From Streptomyces mobaraensis NBRC 13819 = DSM 40847 (GTDB taxonomy: Bacteria; Actinomycetota; Actinomycetes; Streptomycetales; Streptomycetaceae), in assembly GCF_017916255.1 (NCBI RefSeq), contig NZ_CP072827.1, positions 4,923,501 to 4,987,500 on the forward strand: a DNA stretch of 64,000 bases, in the 5' to 3' direction. Shown one piece after another: positions 8,597 to 17,450 of the stretch. Each line of letters opens with the position of its first letter. Position 1 is the stretch's first letter. The position numbers were made by a program, and so were the translations under genes. The notes under the pieces were generated by a model, which was not told the DNA's origin, searched no databases, and worked only from the letters and a program-made list of their open reading frames with translations.

Positions 8597-8824
8597 ATGC
8601 GACCGACGTTCTCCGTCCAAGCGCTCCTGATGCTTCTGGCCTTCGTCTCCGCACTGCTGATCGCCGTCGTCGCGGGCGTGCTCTCTCACAGCAACGGCGT
8701 CCGCGCGGCGGGCGCGGTGCTGTACGGCGGCGGCGCGTTCATCGCCTGGATGACACTGTGCGTCTCCGTGCTCACCGCCCTCGGTCTGCTCGGGGGAGCG
8801 GGGGGTGCGGGGCGTGACGACTGA
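8597..8824 (+). CDS. Small membrane protein, unknown
   Basis: A 75-aa protein with two hydrophobic segments (about residues 9-28 and 38-64) and a Gly-rich acidic tail ending GRDD. The ATG has a GAAGGGA site 7 bases upstream. I do not recognise a family. It stands alone between moeZ and the UTRA/GntR pair; the 238 bases upstream hold the moeZ terminator and no other gene I can see. Two-span proteins of this kind are frequent in Streptomyces and mostly uncharacterised. Confidence 0.65.
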   Translation: MRPTFSVQALLMLLAFVSALLIAVVAGVLSHSNGVRAAGAVLYGGGAFIAWMTLCVSVLTALGLLGGAGGAGRDD

Positions 8825-8882
8825 CTGCGGTCGACAAGGGTGCAGCCGCTACCGTGAGCCCCTCCGGACGAGGGGGGAGACG

Positions 8883-9425
8883 GTGTCAGACCAGCAGTGG
8901 GAGAGCGAGTCCGCCAGGTATCTGGTTCCGCGCGGACACGGGCGGCCCGACGCGTGGGCTGAAGAGGCCGCCGAGCGGAGGGGCCGGGGCAGGCAGCGGC
9001 TGCTGGAGGCCGGGGTCGTCGAGGCGTCGGATGACGTGGCGCGGGCCCTTGAACTCGCCGACGGCGAGCGTGCGGTGGTCCGGCGGCGGCTGGTGTTGCT
9101 GGACGACGCGCCCGTCGAGATCGTGACCTCTTACTACCCCGGCCGCATCGCGGAGGGGACGCCGCTCGCCGAGGGAGGCAAGGTTCCCGGCGGCGCGGTC
9201 ACCTTCCTGGCCGGACCTGGGTACCTCGCGAAGAAGGTGGAGGAAGGCGTCAGTTGCCGTATGCCCACGGCTGAGGAGCGGCAGCTGCTCCTCCTCGGTG
9301 AGCACGAGCCTGTGCTCGTCGTCTCGCGGCTCGTGCTCGCCGACGGTGACGTGCCCGTGGAAGTCTGCGCGATGGTCATGAACGCCCGAGACAGGATCGT
9401 GCGTTACCGGATGCGGATGGGCTGA
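8883..9425 (+). CDS. UTRA-domain ligand-sensing protein without DNA-binding domain
   Basis: This 180-aa protein is a UTRA effector-binding domain of GntR/HutC regulators. It shows the pattern RRRLVLLDDAPVEIVTSYYP, then EEGVSCRMPTAEE, and the closing strand VEVCAMVMNARDRIVRYRM. No winged-helix segment precedes it. GTG 8883 has a GGGGGGAGA site just upstream. The next gene starts 2 bases after its stop and encodes a GntR winged helix (with a frameshift), so the two could work as a split repressor. The ligand is unknown. The start could be earlier (GTG near 8805), but the RBS favours 8883. Confidence 0.75.
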   Translation: MSDQQWESESARYLVPRGHGRPDAWAEEAAERRGRGRQRLLEAGVVEASDDVARALELADGERAVVRRRLVLLDDAPVEIVTSYYPGRIAEGTPLAEGGKVPGGAVTFLAGPGYLAKKVEEGVSCRMPTAEERQLLLLGEHEPVLVVSRLVLADGDVPVEVCAMVMNARDRIVRYRMRMG

Positions 9426-9427
9426 CC

Positions 9428-9782
9428 ATGGCGCGCTGGAAGGACCCCCGCCCCGCCTACCAGCAGAATCGCGGCGCGCATCCGGGACCAGATCATGTCG
9501 GGGCACCTGGATCCCGGAAGCAAGCTGCCGTCCACGCAGCAGCTCATGGACGAGTACGGCGTCGTCGGCACTACCGTGCAGAAGGCGTTGCAACTGCTCA
9601 AGGCCGAGGGCATCGTGGTCGGCCGGTCCGGGAAGGGCGTGTTCGTCCGCGAGGAGCCGAACCACGTCATCGCGCCCGCCTCGTCGATGCCGCCCTCCGC
9701 TCACGGGCGGCCGATCGAGGCGACCGTCATGACCAAGGCCGGGCACCTGTACGAGATGGAGTACCGGCTGCCGGTGGGCTGA
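9428..9782 (+). pseudogene. GntR-family winged-helix protein, broken by a single-base insertion
   Basis: The ATG frame reads MARWKDPRPAYQQ, the typical start of Streptomyces GntR regulators, then shifts at 9467. Removing one A there joins it to a frame giving IAARIRDQIMSGHLDPGSK and a complete winged helix (LPSTQQLMDEYGVVGTTVQKAL) through to 9782, about 117 aa in all. The downstream frame can also start at ATG 9495, but that loses the first helix. It sits 2 bases after the UTRA gene and would supply its DNA-binding half. Either the gene is genuinely inactivated or one base is a sequencing error in an A pair; I cannot tell which. Confidence 0.75.
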
Positions 9783-9797
9783 CGGCTGGCGGCGGGG

Positions 9798-11351
9798 CTA
9801 CGAGCAGGTCGTGCCCTCCTTCGGGACCTTGCCGTCGAGGAGGTACGCGTCGACGAGACGCGTCATGCAGGCGTTGCCGCTGTTGTACGCGCCGTGGCCC
9901 TCGCCCCGGTAGGTGACGCCGACGCCGACGCCCTTGCCGAGGCGTTCGGTCATGGTGCGGGCGCCCTCGTAGGGGGTGGCGGGGTCGCCGGTGTTGCCGA
10001 TGACGACGATGGGGGCGGAGCCGTCCGCTCGGACGTCGGGGGTCTTCCAAGCGCCCTTGACGGGCCAGTCGGTGCACTGGAGGAGGGCCCAGGCGGCGGA
10101 TTCGCCGAAGACCGGGGAGGCCGCGCGGAAGGCGGGGAGGCGGGACGTGATGTCGTCGGCGGTGTAGCGCTGCTCCGCGTCCGCGCAGGAGATCGCGCGG
10201 TTGGCGGCCTGGAGGTTGCTGTAGTGGCCGTCGGGGGAGCGGCCCGCCAGGGAGTCGGAGAGGAGCTGGAGGGTGGTGCCGGTGCCCTTGGTGCCGGCTT
10301 CGCGGAGGGCGGCCGTGAGGTACTTCCAGGTGTCCTCGGAGTAGAGGGCGGCGGCGATGCCGTTCACCGCCTGGTCCTGGGTGAGGGCGCGGCCCTTCTG
10401 GGCGGTGGGGAGGGGGTGGGCGTCGAGGCGCTTGAGGAGGGTGGTGATGCTTTCCTCGGTGGGGCAGGAGCGCGCCGCCGCTCCCTTGGCGCAGTCCTTG
10501 AGGTAGTCGCCGAGCGCCAGTTGGAACCCCTTGGCCTGGGCCAGGGAGCCCTCGGCGGGGTCCTGGGAGGGGTCGACGACGGCGTCCAGGACGGCGCGTC
10601 CGACCCGCTTGGGGAACAAGTGGGCGTAGACGCCGCCGAGTTCCGTCCCGTAGGAGATGCCGAAGTAGTTGAGTTTCTCGTCGCCGAGCGCGGCGCGCAG
10701 CCGGTCCAGGTCGCGGGCCGCGTCCGTGGTGCCCACGTGCGGGAGCACCTTGCCGGAGTTCCGGGCGCACGCCTGGACGTAGCGCTTGTTCTGGGCGAGG
10801 GCGGCGGCGGTCTCGCCGGCGTCGTCGGGCGTCGCGTCCGTCGCGTCGGCGGCGTCCAGCTCGCGGTCGTCCAGGCAGCGCACGCCCGCGCTCTCGCCGA
10901 CGCCGCGCGGGTCGAAGCTCACCAGGTCGTAGCGGGCGCGCAGCCCGGCGTAGCTCTTGGCGAGCTCGGGCAGCGTCGCCACCCCGGAGCCGCCCGGGCC
11001 GCCGAAGTTGAACACGAGCGAGCCGACGCGGTGGGCGGAGTCCGTGGCCCGGGCGCGGATCAGGGCGAGGTCGATCTTCGGGCCGTCCGGTCGCGCATAG
11101 TCCAGCGGGACGGGCAGCTTCGTGCACTCCCAGTCCTTGCCGGGGGCCTTGCCGCCGCCCTGGAGCGCCGTGGGCGCGGCGCACGGCTTCCAGTCGCCGA
11201 GGGTCCCCTGCCGGGCCGCCCGGTCCTTTCCGCTGTCGCCGCCGTCGCCGTCGCTGCCGGACCCGCCCCCGGACCCGCAGCCGGCGGTGGTGAGGACGAG
11301 CGCGAGGGCGGCGCCTGCGAGGGCGAGGGCCCTCGGCCGTGATGGACTCAT
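9798..11351 (-). CDS. Secreted lipoprotein alpha/beta hydrolase, SlpD/SlpE-like tripeptidyl aminopeptidase
   Basis: A 517-aa exported hydrolase of the TAP family that removes N-terminal peptides. The signal peptide ends in a lipobox (TTAGC, Cys about 25), followed by a Gly/Ser/Asp-rich linker. The alpha/beta-hydrolase core has the oxyanion segment NFGGPGGSG, DPRGVG, and the nucleophile elbow GISYG. The TAP-like C-terminal domain has VIGNTGDPATPYEGA (Asp) and GEGHGAY (catalytic His). Start ATG 11351. A close paralogue lies at 12020-13540 on the same strand, with a small membrane protein between, indicating a local duplication. Confidence 0.85.
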   Translation of the reverse strand: MSPSRPRALALAGAALALVLTTAGCGSGGGSGSDGDGGDSGKDRAARQGTLGDWKPCAAPTALQGGGKAPGKDWECTKLPVPLDYARPDGPKIDLALIRARATDSAHRVGSLVFNFGGPGGSGVATLPELAKSYAGLRARYDLVSFDPRGVGESAGVRCLDDRELDAADATDATPDDAGETAAALAQNKRYVQACARNSGKVLPHVGTTDAARDLDRLRAALGDEKLNYFGISYGTELGGVYAHLFPKRVGRAVLDAVVDPSQDPAEGSLAQAKGFQLALGDYLKDCAKGAAARSCPTEESITTLLKRLDAHPLPTAQKGRALTQDQAVNGIAAALYSEDTWKYLTAALREAGTKGTGTTLQLLSDSLAGRSPDGHYSNLQAANRAISCADAEQRYTADDITSRLPAFRAASPVFGESAAWALLQCTDWPVKGAWKTPDVRADGSAPIVVIGNTGDPATPYEGARTMTERLGKGVGVGVTYRGEGHGAYNSGNACMTRLVDAYLLDGKVPKEGTTCS

Positions 11352-11486
11352 GCCACGACTCTACGGTGGGGGTCGGACACTCGGCGGGCGAACGCTCCGG
11401 GGCTCCGGGGGCCACCGGGGGCGTCCGAGAGCCGTACCGCGCGCGTCCGGGCCCGCGCCGTACGCCGTGGTGCCGCGTCGCGCGCC

Positions 11487-11849
11487 TCACGGCCTGCGGG
11501 GCGCGGCCTCCGGGGGTATCGCGCGCACCGGGCGCTCCGCGCCGGGCCCGTACTCGGGCCCGAACCCGTCCCGCGCCGGCGCCGACGCGTCGCCCGAGGG
11601 CCGCGGCGTCGCCGGGGTCGGTGGTACGGGGGTGCCGTCCGGCCCGACCATCGGGGCCGACTGCGTCTGCCAGAGCGCCACCAGCGCGGCCAGTAAGGCC
11701 GTGACGGCCAGGGCGCCGGTGAAGCGCCGCGCGTGCCGGCCGGACTCCGGATCCGGCCCGGAGCACGAACCCGGCCCTGACCCCGGTCCCGACCCCGGTC
11801 CTGGCCTCGATCCCGGCCGTGGCCCCGGCCCTGAGGGCTCGTCCCGCAT
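11487..11849 (-). CDS. Single-pass membrane protein, unknown
   Basis: A 120-aa protein with a Pro/Gly-rich N-terminus (repeating PGPGSGPG pattern), one membrane span around ALAVTALLAALVALW, and a Pro-rich extracellular tail. I chose ATG 11849 because GGAGGGGTGAC lies directly upstream; a longer frame reaches 12029 but looks non-coding. No family is recognised. It lies between two paralogous secreted peptidases on the same strand, but gaps of 135 and 170 bases argue against a tight operon. Confidence 0.6.
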   Translation of the reverse strand: MRDEPSGPGPRPGSRPGPGSGPGSGPGSCSGPDPESGRHARRFTGALAVTALLAALVALWQTQSAPMVGPDGTPVPPTPATPRPSGDASAPARDGFGPEYGPGAERPVRAIPPEAAPRRP

Positions 11850-12019
11850 GTCACCCCTCCCCTCGCCCGTGAAACGGCCCGCCCGTGCGGACGGCCGTGT
11901 CGTCCCTCGACGCGGCACCCCTCCGACCGACCGGCCGACTCGTGTGCGAGCGATCGTAGTGCGGGCCACTGACATTCGAGAGAGCGGAATTCGCCGTACG
12001 GTGTGATCTGCTATGGGTG

Positions 12020-13540
12020 CTATGAGCACACCGTGCCGCGCCCCGGCACAGTACCGTCCAGGAGATAGGCGTCGACGGCCTTCTTGACGCAGGAATTGCC
12101 GCTGTCGTAGGCCCCGTGGCCCTGCCCCCGGTACGTCATCTCGACGCCGACCCCGTCGCCCAGCGCTCGCGCCATCCTCTGCGCTCCCTCATAAGGAGTG
12201 GCCGGGTCACCGGTGTTGCCGACCACGAGGATGGGCGCCGAGCCCTTGGCGGTCACGTCGGGCGTCCGCCACTCGCCCTTCACCGGCCAGCCGGTGCACT
12301 GGGTCAGCCCCCAGGCCATGAACGCGCCGAACACCGGGGACGCCTTCCGGAACCGGGGAACCTGCCCGGCGATATCCGCGGCCGTGTACCGCTGGGAGAA
12401 GTCCGCGCAGGTGATCGCCGCCAGTGACGCCTGGAGGGAGCTGTAATGCCCGTCCTGGCCACGCCCGTTCATGGCGTCGCCGAGGGCCATCAGGATCTTG
12501 CCGTCGCCGTTCTCGGCGTCCTCCAGCCCCTCGGTGAGGTAGTCCCAGAACTCCTTGGAGTACAGCGACTGGGCGATGCCGGTGGTCGCGAGGGACTGGG
12601 TGAGCTGCCGCCCCTCGGCGCCGGGTACGGGCTTCTCGCCGAGCCGGTCCAGCAGGGACACGATCTGCCGCTCGGTGGGGCAGTTGTCGTGCGTGGCGGC
12701 GCACGCGGTGAGGTAGTTGCCGAGGGCCAGCTCGAAGCCGCGGGCCTGGGCGAGGGCGCTCTCCACCGGGTCGGTCGTGGGGTCGACGACGGCGTCGAAC
12801 AGGGCACGCCCCACCTTCTTGGGGAACAAGTGGGCGTACACGCCGCCCAGTTCGGTGCCGTACGAGACGCCGAAGTAGTGGAGCTTGTCGTCGCCCAGGG
12901 CCTGGCGCATCAGGTCCATGTCCCGGGCGGCGTTGGCCGTCCCCACGTACGGCAGCACCTTCCCGGAGTGCCGCCGGCACGCGTCCGCGTACTTCTCCAC
13001 CCGCCCGATCAGGGCCTTCTGCTCCTCGGTGGTGCGCGGCATCGAACCGGCCGCGTAGTACGCGTCCAGCTCCTTGTCGTCCAGGCAGGTCACCCCGCCG
13101 CTGCGGCCGACCCCGCGCGGGTCGAAGCTCACCAGGTCGTAGCGGCGGCGCAGGTCCCGGTAGTCCTCGGCGAAGGCCGGCAGGGTGGCCACGCCCGAGC
13201 CGCCCGGGCCGCCGAAGTTGAACACGAGCGAGCCGATCCGGTGCGCGGGATCCGTGGCGCGGGCCCGGATCAGCGCGATGCCCAGGGTGTCGCCGTCCGG
13301 GTGCGCGTGGTCGAGGGGGACGCGCAGGGTCGCGCACTCCCACTCGTCACCCGGCGCCCTGGCCGGAACGCCTTCCTTGCTGCTGGGCGCCGGACACGAC
13401 TTCCAGTCCAGCGAGGGACGGGACGGCGAGGCCGAACCGGGTGCCCCCTCCGCGGCGGCCCCCCTCTCCCCGCCGGTGCACCCCGCGACGGCCAGCATCC
13501 CCGCGGCGAGCAGGCAACCGGCCCGTGTGCGTCTGGACAC
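12020..13540 (-). CDS. Secreted lipoprotein alpha/beta hydrolase, SlpD/SlpE-like (paralogue)
   Basis: A 506-aa TAP-family peptidase, close in sequence to the protein at 9798-11351. The signal peptide ends in a lipobox (AVAGC). Core motifs are NFGGPGGSG, DPRGVG, the nucleophile elbow GVSYG, the Asp segment VVGNTGDPATPYEGA and the His segment GQGHGAY. I chose GTG 13540 since it puts Arg-Arg directly before the hydrophobic core and has a GGGAG site 6 bases upstream. ATG 13585 is an alternative. The frame stays open to 13771 without coding character. Substrates are probably short peptides outside the cell. Confidence 0.85.
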   Translation of the reverse strand: MSRRTRAGCLLAAGMLAVAGCTGGERGAAAEGAPGSASPSRPSLDWKSCPAPSSKEGVPARAPGDEWECATLRVPLDHAHPDGDTLGIALIRARATDPAHRIGSLVFNFGGPGGSGVATLPAFAEDYRDLRRRYDLVSFDPRGVGRSGGVTCLDDKELDAYYAAGSMPRTTEEQKALIGRVEKYADACRRHSGKVLPYVGTANAARDMDLMRQALGDDKLHYFGVSYGTELGGVYAHLFPKKVGRALFDAVVDPTTDPVESALAQARGFELALGNYLTACAATHDNCPTERQIVSLLDRLGEKPVPGAEGRQLTQSLATTGIAQSLYSKEFWDYLTEGLEDAENGDGKILMALGDAMNGRGQDGHYSSLQASLAAITCADFSQRYTAADIAGQVPRFRKASPVFGAFMAWGLTQCTGWPVKGEWRTPDVTAKGSAPILVVGNTGDPATPYEGAQRMARALGDGVGVEMTYRGQGHGAYDSGNSCVKKAVDAYLLDGTVPGRGTVCS

Positions 13541-13912
13541 CGCTGCTCCCGGGAGTGAGGGGTCGAAGGGTGCGAACGTCCTCATCGTCCGGGCGGTGTA
13601 CGGAGTGCGCGCGTAGTGCGGGGCGTACGGGTGGAAAGAGGGGCGCGCGGGCGGCGGGGTGCGTCGAGGGGGCGGGGGAGGGGTACGGGAGGGGGCTGCT
13701 CGGAGGCTTCCGGCGGGCGCCCGGGTGAGTGCGGTGCCGGCTCGGCTGCTCCTCCGCGGACCGGGCGGCACCGGACGTACGGCTGAGGTGCGTTCCGACG
13801 GCCCGCGGTCTCGGCGAGGACCGGAGCCCCGCGACCGGGTCGCGGAGCCCCGCGACCGGGTCGCACCATGCCCCGGAGCGCCCGCCGGGGCCGGACGCCG
13901 CCGGCGCCGGCG
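13541..13912. other. Intergenic region with a 21-bp tandem duplication
   Basis: No gene is supported in these 372 bases, although several frames are open because of the GC content. The clearest structure is an exact 21-bp direct duplication, GGAGCCCCGCGACCGGGTCGC, at 13823-13843 and 13844-13864. Each copy contains the palindrome GCGACCGGGTCGC. The promoter of the secreted peptidase gene should lie in the left part. Confidence 0.6.
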
Positions 13913-16123
13913 TCAGAGCGGGACGAACGTCACCGCCGCCGCCCGTACGCCCACCCACACCCGCGCGCCTTCCACCGGGCGGAGCTCCGCCGCGGCCCGG
14001 GGCGGGAGTTCGGCGACGGCGTCGGGCCCGTCGGCGCCGCCCCCGACCAGGACGCGCAGCCGCCCGCCCTGCGCGGAGACCTCCCGGACCGTGCCGGACC
14101 ACACGTTCCCGCGTTCCGGCCCGCCCTCCGGCGGGCGGGACGCGGAGAGGGTGACGGCCTCCGGACCGGCGACCGCCAGGGCGGCCGTCGCGCCTTCCGG
14201 CGGGGGAGCGGCGGCGGTCAGCTCGGTGCCGGCGTCCAGCCGCAGCGTGCCCTCGGCGGTGACCTTGCCCGGCCAGGCGTTGTGCCCCAGCATCCGGGCG
14301 ACCCACGGGGAGCGCGGGAGGCGGGCCAGTTCGTCCGGCGCCGCGTACTGCACGGCCCCGCCGTCCTCCAGGACGAGGACGCGGTCGGCGAGCGACACGG
14401 CCTCCACCGGATCGTGCGTCACCAACAGGCAGACGCCCCCGAAACCGGCGAGCCGCCGCCGCAGTGCCTGCCGTACGGACGCCTTGGCCGACTGGTCGAG
14501 CGCGGCCAGCGGTTCGTCCATCAGCAGCAGCCGGGGGCGCGCGGCCAGGGCGCGCGCCAGGGCCACGCGCTGGGCCTGTCCGCCGCTGAGCTCGTGCGGC
14601 CTGCGGTGCGCCAGGTGGCCGATGCCGAGTTCGTCGAGGCCGGCCCGGGCCTCCCGGCGCGCCTCGGCCCGGGGCACGCCCTGGGCGCGCAGGCCGTAGG
14701 CCGTGTTGGCGAGCGCGGTCAGATGCGGGAAGAGGGCGCCGTCCTGCGGCACCCAGGCGATCCGCCGCCGGTGCGCGGGCGCGGCCGACAGGTCCCCGCC
14801 GCCGAGGTCGAGCGGACGCGCCGCGGCCCGCCGGGTGAGCCCGAGCAGCGCGCGCAGGAGCGTGGTCTTCCCGGCGCCGTTGGGGCCGACGACGGCCACG
14901 GTGGTGCCGGGCGGCACGTCGAGGACGGCACGGGTGGCGCCGGTGACGTGCGCGTAGAGGGGGTACGCGGCAGGGGTGGCGTCGGTACCGGGGTCGGGGT
15001 CGGTACAGGAGCCGGGACCGGTACCGGGGGCCGGATCGACGCCGGGGCGGGTGACGGCGCCAGGGCGGGCGTCGCCTTCGGTGCGGGTTTCGGCGCACTC
15101 GGTACGGGTATCGGTGCGCGCGTCGGCGGGGAGCGGACGTCGAGGAACGCCTTTCGCCTCCTTAGGAGGCGTGCCGCTGGAAACCTCCGAGGAACCCTCC
15201 GCGCACGACCGGACCGTCGCGCTGGAGCCGGCCGCGGTACGCGCTTCCGCCCCCGGGACCGTCGTCCCCGCCACGTCCGCAGCCCCTCCTCGCCCCCGCC
15301 GCGCCGCCGTTCCCCCTCCGCCCCCCAGCCACCGCCCCCGCAACGCGAGCAGCACCGCCGCGGCGATCGCGAGGAGCAGCAGGGACACGGCCGTCGCGCC
15401 CTCGGGATCGTCCTGGAGCAGCAGGTAGACCTGCAACGGCAGGGTCTGCGTCTCTCCCGGCAGGTTGCCCGCGAACGTGATCGTCGCCCCGAACTCGCCC
15501 AGGGCGCGCGCCCAGCACAGTGCCGCGCCCGCGACGAGCCCCGGGGCGACCATGGGCAGGGTGACGGTGCGGAAGACGCGCAGCGGGGCCGCTCCGAGCG
15601 AGACGGCCGTCTCCTCGTACTGCGGGTGCAGCCCGGCCAGCGCGCCCTCCAGGCTGATGACGAGGAACGGCATCGCCACGAACGCCGAGGCGACGACCGC
15701 GCCCGCCGTCGAGAACGGCAGCGTGACCCCGAACCACTCCTCCAGCCAGGGCCCGGCGACGCCCCGCCGCCCGTACCCCTGGAGCAGCGCCACCCCCGCG
15801 ACCGTCGGCGGCAGCACCATCGGCAGCATCACCAGGCAGCGCACCAGCGCCTTCCCCGGGAAGTCGACGCGGGCGAGCAGCCAGGCCAGCGGGACGCCGA
15901 GGACGAGGGAGAGCAGCAGGGCCCAGCCGGAGACGGCCAGGGAGAGGGTCAGCGCCTGCCGGACCTCGTGCGAGCCGACGCGGGACGGGAGCGAACCCCA
16001 CGGTGTCCGGGCGAGTACGCCCGCCAGCGGCACCAGCAGGAACACCACCGCGAGCCCCGCGGGTACGCCGAGCGCCAGGGGCGTACGCCCCCGGCCGCGC
16101 AGGCCCGCCGCGCTCCCTCTCAT
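13913..16123 (-). CDS. modBC: Fused molybdate ABC permease-ATPase (ModB-ModC)
   Basis: A single 736-aa polypeptide holding both the membrane channel and the ATPase for molybdate import. Residues 1 to about 265 form a ModB-type permease with several spans and the EAA loop (LEGALAGLHPQYEETAVSLG). A long low-complexity linker follows. The ATPase starts near residue 380 with GPNGAGKTT (about 410-420), LSGGQAQRVA (near 510) and a Walker B ending LLLMDEPLAALD, then a C-terminal TOBE-type molybdate-sensing domain. It lies 13 bases after modA in the operon regulator-modA-modBC. Separate modB and modC genes are more usual; the fusion is seen in several actinobacteria. Confidence 0.9.
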   Translation of the reverse strand: MRGSAAGLRGRGRTPLALGVPAGLAVVFLLVPLAGVLARTPWGSLPSRVGSHEVRQALTLSLAVSGWALLLSLVLGVPLAWLLARVDFPGKALVRCLVMLPMVLPPTVAGVALLQGYGRRGVAGPWLEEWFGVTLPFSTAGAVVASAFVAMPFLVISLEGALAGLHPQYEETAVSLGAAPLRVFRTVTLPMVAPGLVAGAALCWARALGEFGATITFAGNLPGETQTLPLQVYLLLQDDPEGATAVSLLLLAIAAAVLLALRGRWLGGGGGTAARRGRGGAADVAGTTVPGAEARTAAGSSATVRSCAEGSSEVSSGTPPKEAKGVPRRPLPADARTDTRTECAETRTEGDARPGAVTRPGVDPAPGTGPGSCTDPDPGTDATPAAYPLYAHVTGATRAVLDVPPGTTVAVVGPNGAGKTTLLRALLGLTRRAAARPLDLGGGDLSAAPAHRRRIAWVPQDGALFPHLTALANTAYGLRAQGVPRAEARREARAGLDELGIGHLAHRRPHELSGGQAQRVALARALAARPRLLLMDEPLAALDQSAKASVRQALRRRLAGFGGVCLLVTHDPVEAVSLADRVLVLEDGGAVQYAAPDELARLPRSPWVARMLGHNAWPGKVTAEGTLRLDAGTELTAAAPPPEGATAALAVAGPEAVTLSASRPPEGGPERGNVWSGTVREVSAQGGRLRVLVGGGADGPDAVAELPPRAAAELRPVEGARVWVGVRAAAVTFVPL

Positions 16124-16136
16124 CGGTGCGCCCGCC

Positions 16137-16919
16137 CTACGGCCGCTGGAAGCCGGCCGCGCCCAGCAGCCCCTGCGCCTCGGAGGACGCCAGCCAGCGC
16201 ACGAACGCGCCCGCCTCCTCCGGGTGCTTGGAGCCCTTGAGCGTGGCGGCCGGGTAGGCGGCGACCGCGTTCTGCGCGTCCGGTACGGCGACCGTGGCCA
16301 CCTTCCCCTTGGCGGCCGTCGCGTCCGTGACGTACACGATCCCGGCGTCCGCCTCCCCGAGGGACACCTTGCTCAGCACCGCCCGCACGTTCGGCTCCTG
16401 CGAGACGGGCTTCACGTCCACGTGCTGCTGCTCCAGGACCTTCCTGCTGTACCGGCCGACCGGCACCTCCGGCGCGGCCAGCACCACCTTGAGGTCCTTC
16501 CGCGCCAGGTCGGCGAGGTCCTTGACGTGCTTCGGGTTGCCCTGCGCGGTGGCGATCGTCAGCCGGTTCCGCGCGATGACGACGGGCTTGCCGGTCTCCC
16601 CGGAGAGCCCGTCCATCGTCTTCGTGTCGGCCGTCACCAGGGCGTCCGCCGGAACCCCCTGCCGGACCTGCGAGGCCAGCTCCTGGGAGCCCGCGAACGA
16701 GAACGTGACCTTCGTCCCCGGGTGCGTCTTCTCGTAGGCGTCCCCGGCCCGCTTGAAGACGTCGGTGAGGGACGCTGCCGCGAGCACGGTGAGCGTGGTG
16801 CCCTTCTTGCCGTCACCGCCGTCGGCGGACCCGCCGTCCGACGAGTCGTCGCAGGCGGCGGCCAGGGGCAGGAGCAGGGCGGTGGCGAGGGCGGCGAGAC
16901 GGACGGACGTACGGCGCAT
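16137..16919 (-). CDS. modA: Molybdate-binding lipoprotein ModA
   Basis: The extracellular substrate-binding protein of the molybdate importer, 260 aa. The signal peptide ends with the lipobox LAAAC (Cys23), followed by an acidic Gly/Ser linker. The mature part begins with [15 protein letters not shown], the classic ModA start that contributes anion-binding Ser residues, and contains [12 protein letters not shown] and the [10 protein letters not shown] strand. It is followed after 13 bases by the modBC fusion and preceded by a helix-turn-helix/TOBE protein, all on the minus strand. Confidence 0.92.
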   Translation of the reverse strand: MRRTSVRLAALATALLLPLAAACDDSSDGGSADGGDGKKGTTLTVLAAASLTDVFKRAGDAYEKTHPGTKVTFSFAGSQELASQVRQGVPADALVTADTKTMDGLSGETGKPVVIARNRLTIATAQGNPKHVKDLADLARKDLKVVLAAPEVPVGRYSRKVLEQQHVDVKPVSQEPNVRAVLSKVSLGEADAGIVYVTDATAAKGKVATVAVPDAQNAVAAYPAATLKGSKHPEEAGAFVRWLASSEAQGLLGAAGFQRP

Positions 16920-16974
16920 GGGTTCTCCGTGGGGTGCCGGGCGGGGCGGACGGTACGCGGGGGCAGAGACCGGG

Positions 16975-17370
16975 TCAGAGGAGGTCGACGTGCACGTTGG
17001 TGGCCTTGACCCGGGCCACGGCCTCCATGCCCACGGCCAGCCCCAGCTCCTCCACGGCCTCGCGCGTCAGCAGGGAGACGAGGCGGTGCGGCCCGGCCTG
17101 CACCTCCACCTGGGCGGCGACGTCGCCGAGTTTCACGGCGGTGATGATCCCCGGGAAGGCGTTGCGCGCGCTGGAGTACGCCTCCTCGCCGTCCTCGTTC
17201 GCCTCGGCGGCGAGCGTCACGGAGAACGCGGCGAGGTCCGCCCCGTCGATCTCCCGCTTGCCGTGCTCGTCCCGCCGGGTGGGGATGCGCCCGGCGTCCG
17301 CCCAGCGGCGGACGGTGTCGGGGCTGACGCCGAGCAGCCGGGCCGCCCGGCCGATGGTGTAGGAGCGCAT
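16975..17370 (-). CDS. Helix-turn-helix + TOBE molybdenum-binding protein
   Basis: A 131-aa protein with a MerR/excisionase-type helix-turn-helix (residues about 4-45: [20 protein letters not shown]) and a TOBE/Mop domain (about 66-131: [23 protein letters not shown]). Mop domains bind molybdate or tungstate, so this is probably the local sensor-regulator of the mod operon, or a molybdate store with DNA-binding ability. It is the first gene of the operon, 55 bases before modA. ATG 17370 sits 7 bases after a good -10 hexamer, so the transcript is probably leaderless. Confidence 0.85.
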   Translation of the reverse strand: MRSYTIGRAARLLGVSPDTVRRWADAGRIPTRRDEHGKREIDGADLAAFSVTLAAEANEDGEEAYSSARNAFPGIITAVKLGDVAAQVEVQAGPHRLVSLLTREAVEELGLAVGMEAVARVKATNVHVDLL

Positions 17371-17377
17371 GTGCGGC

Positions 17378-17407
17378 ACGGTAGAGCCGTTCGCCCGGCA
17401 TGTGCAA
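17378..17407 (-). promoter_or_regulatory. Promoter of the mod operon
   Basis: On the minus strand TTGCAC (17407-17402) is followed by an 18-base spacer and TACCGT (17383-17378), close to vegetative TTGAC-TAnnnT elements. The start point would fall at about the ATG at 17370, giving a leaderless message. Confidence 0.55.
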
Positions 17408-17450
17408 GGGAGGAGGCTGGGGAAGGCGGGCAGATGCGAGGAGCGTGCTC

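Noticed and set aside
16920..17450. Molybdenum-cofactor riboswitch at the mod operon
   Set aside because: The regulator's start lies 7 bases from the -10 element and the 55-base gap before modA is too short for such an RNA.
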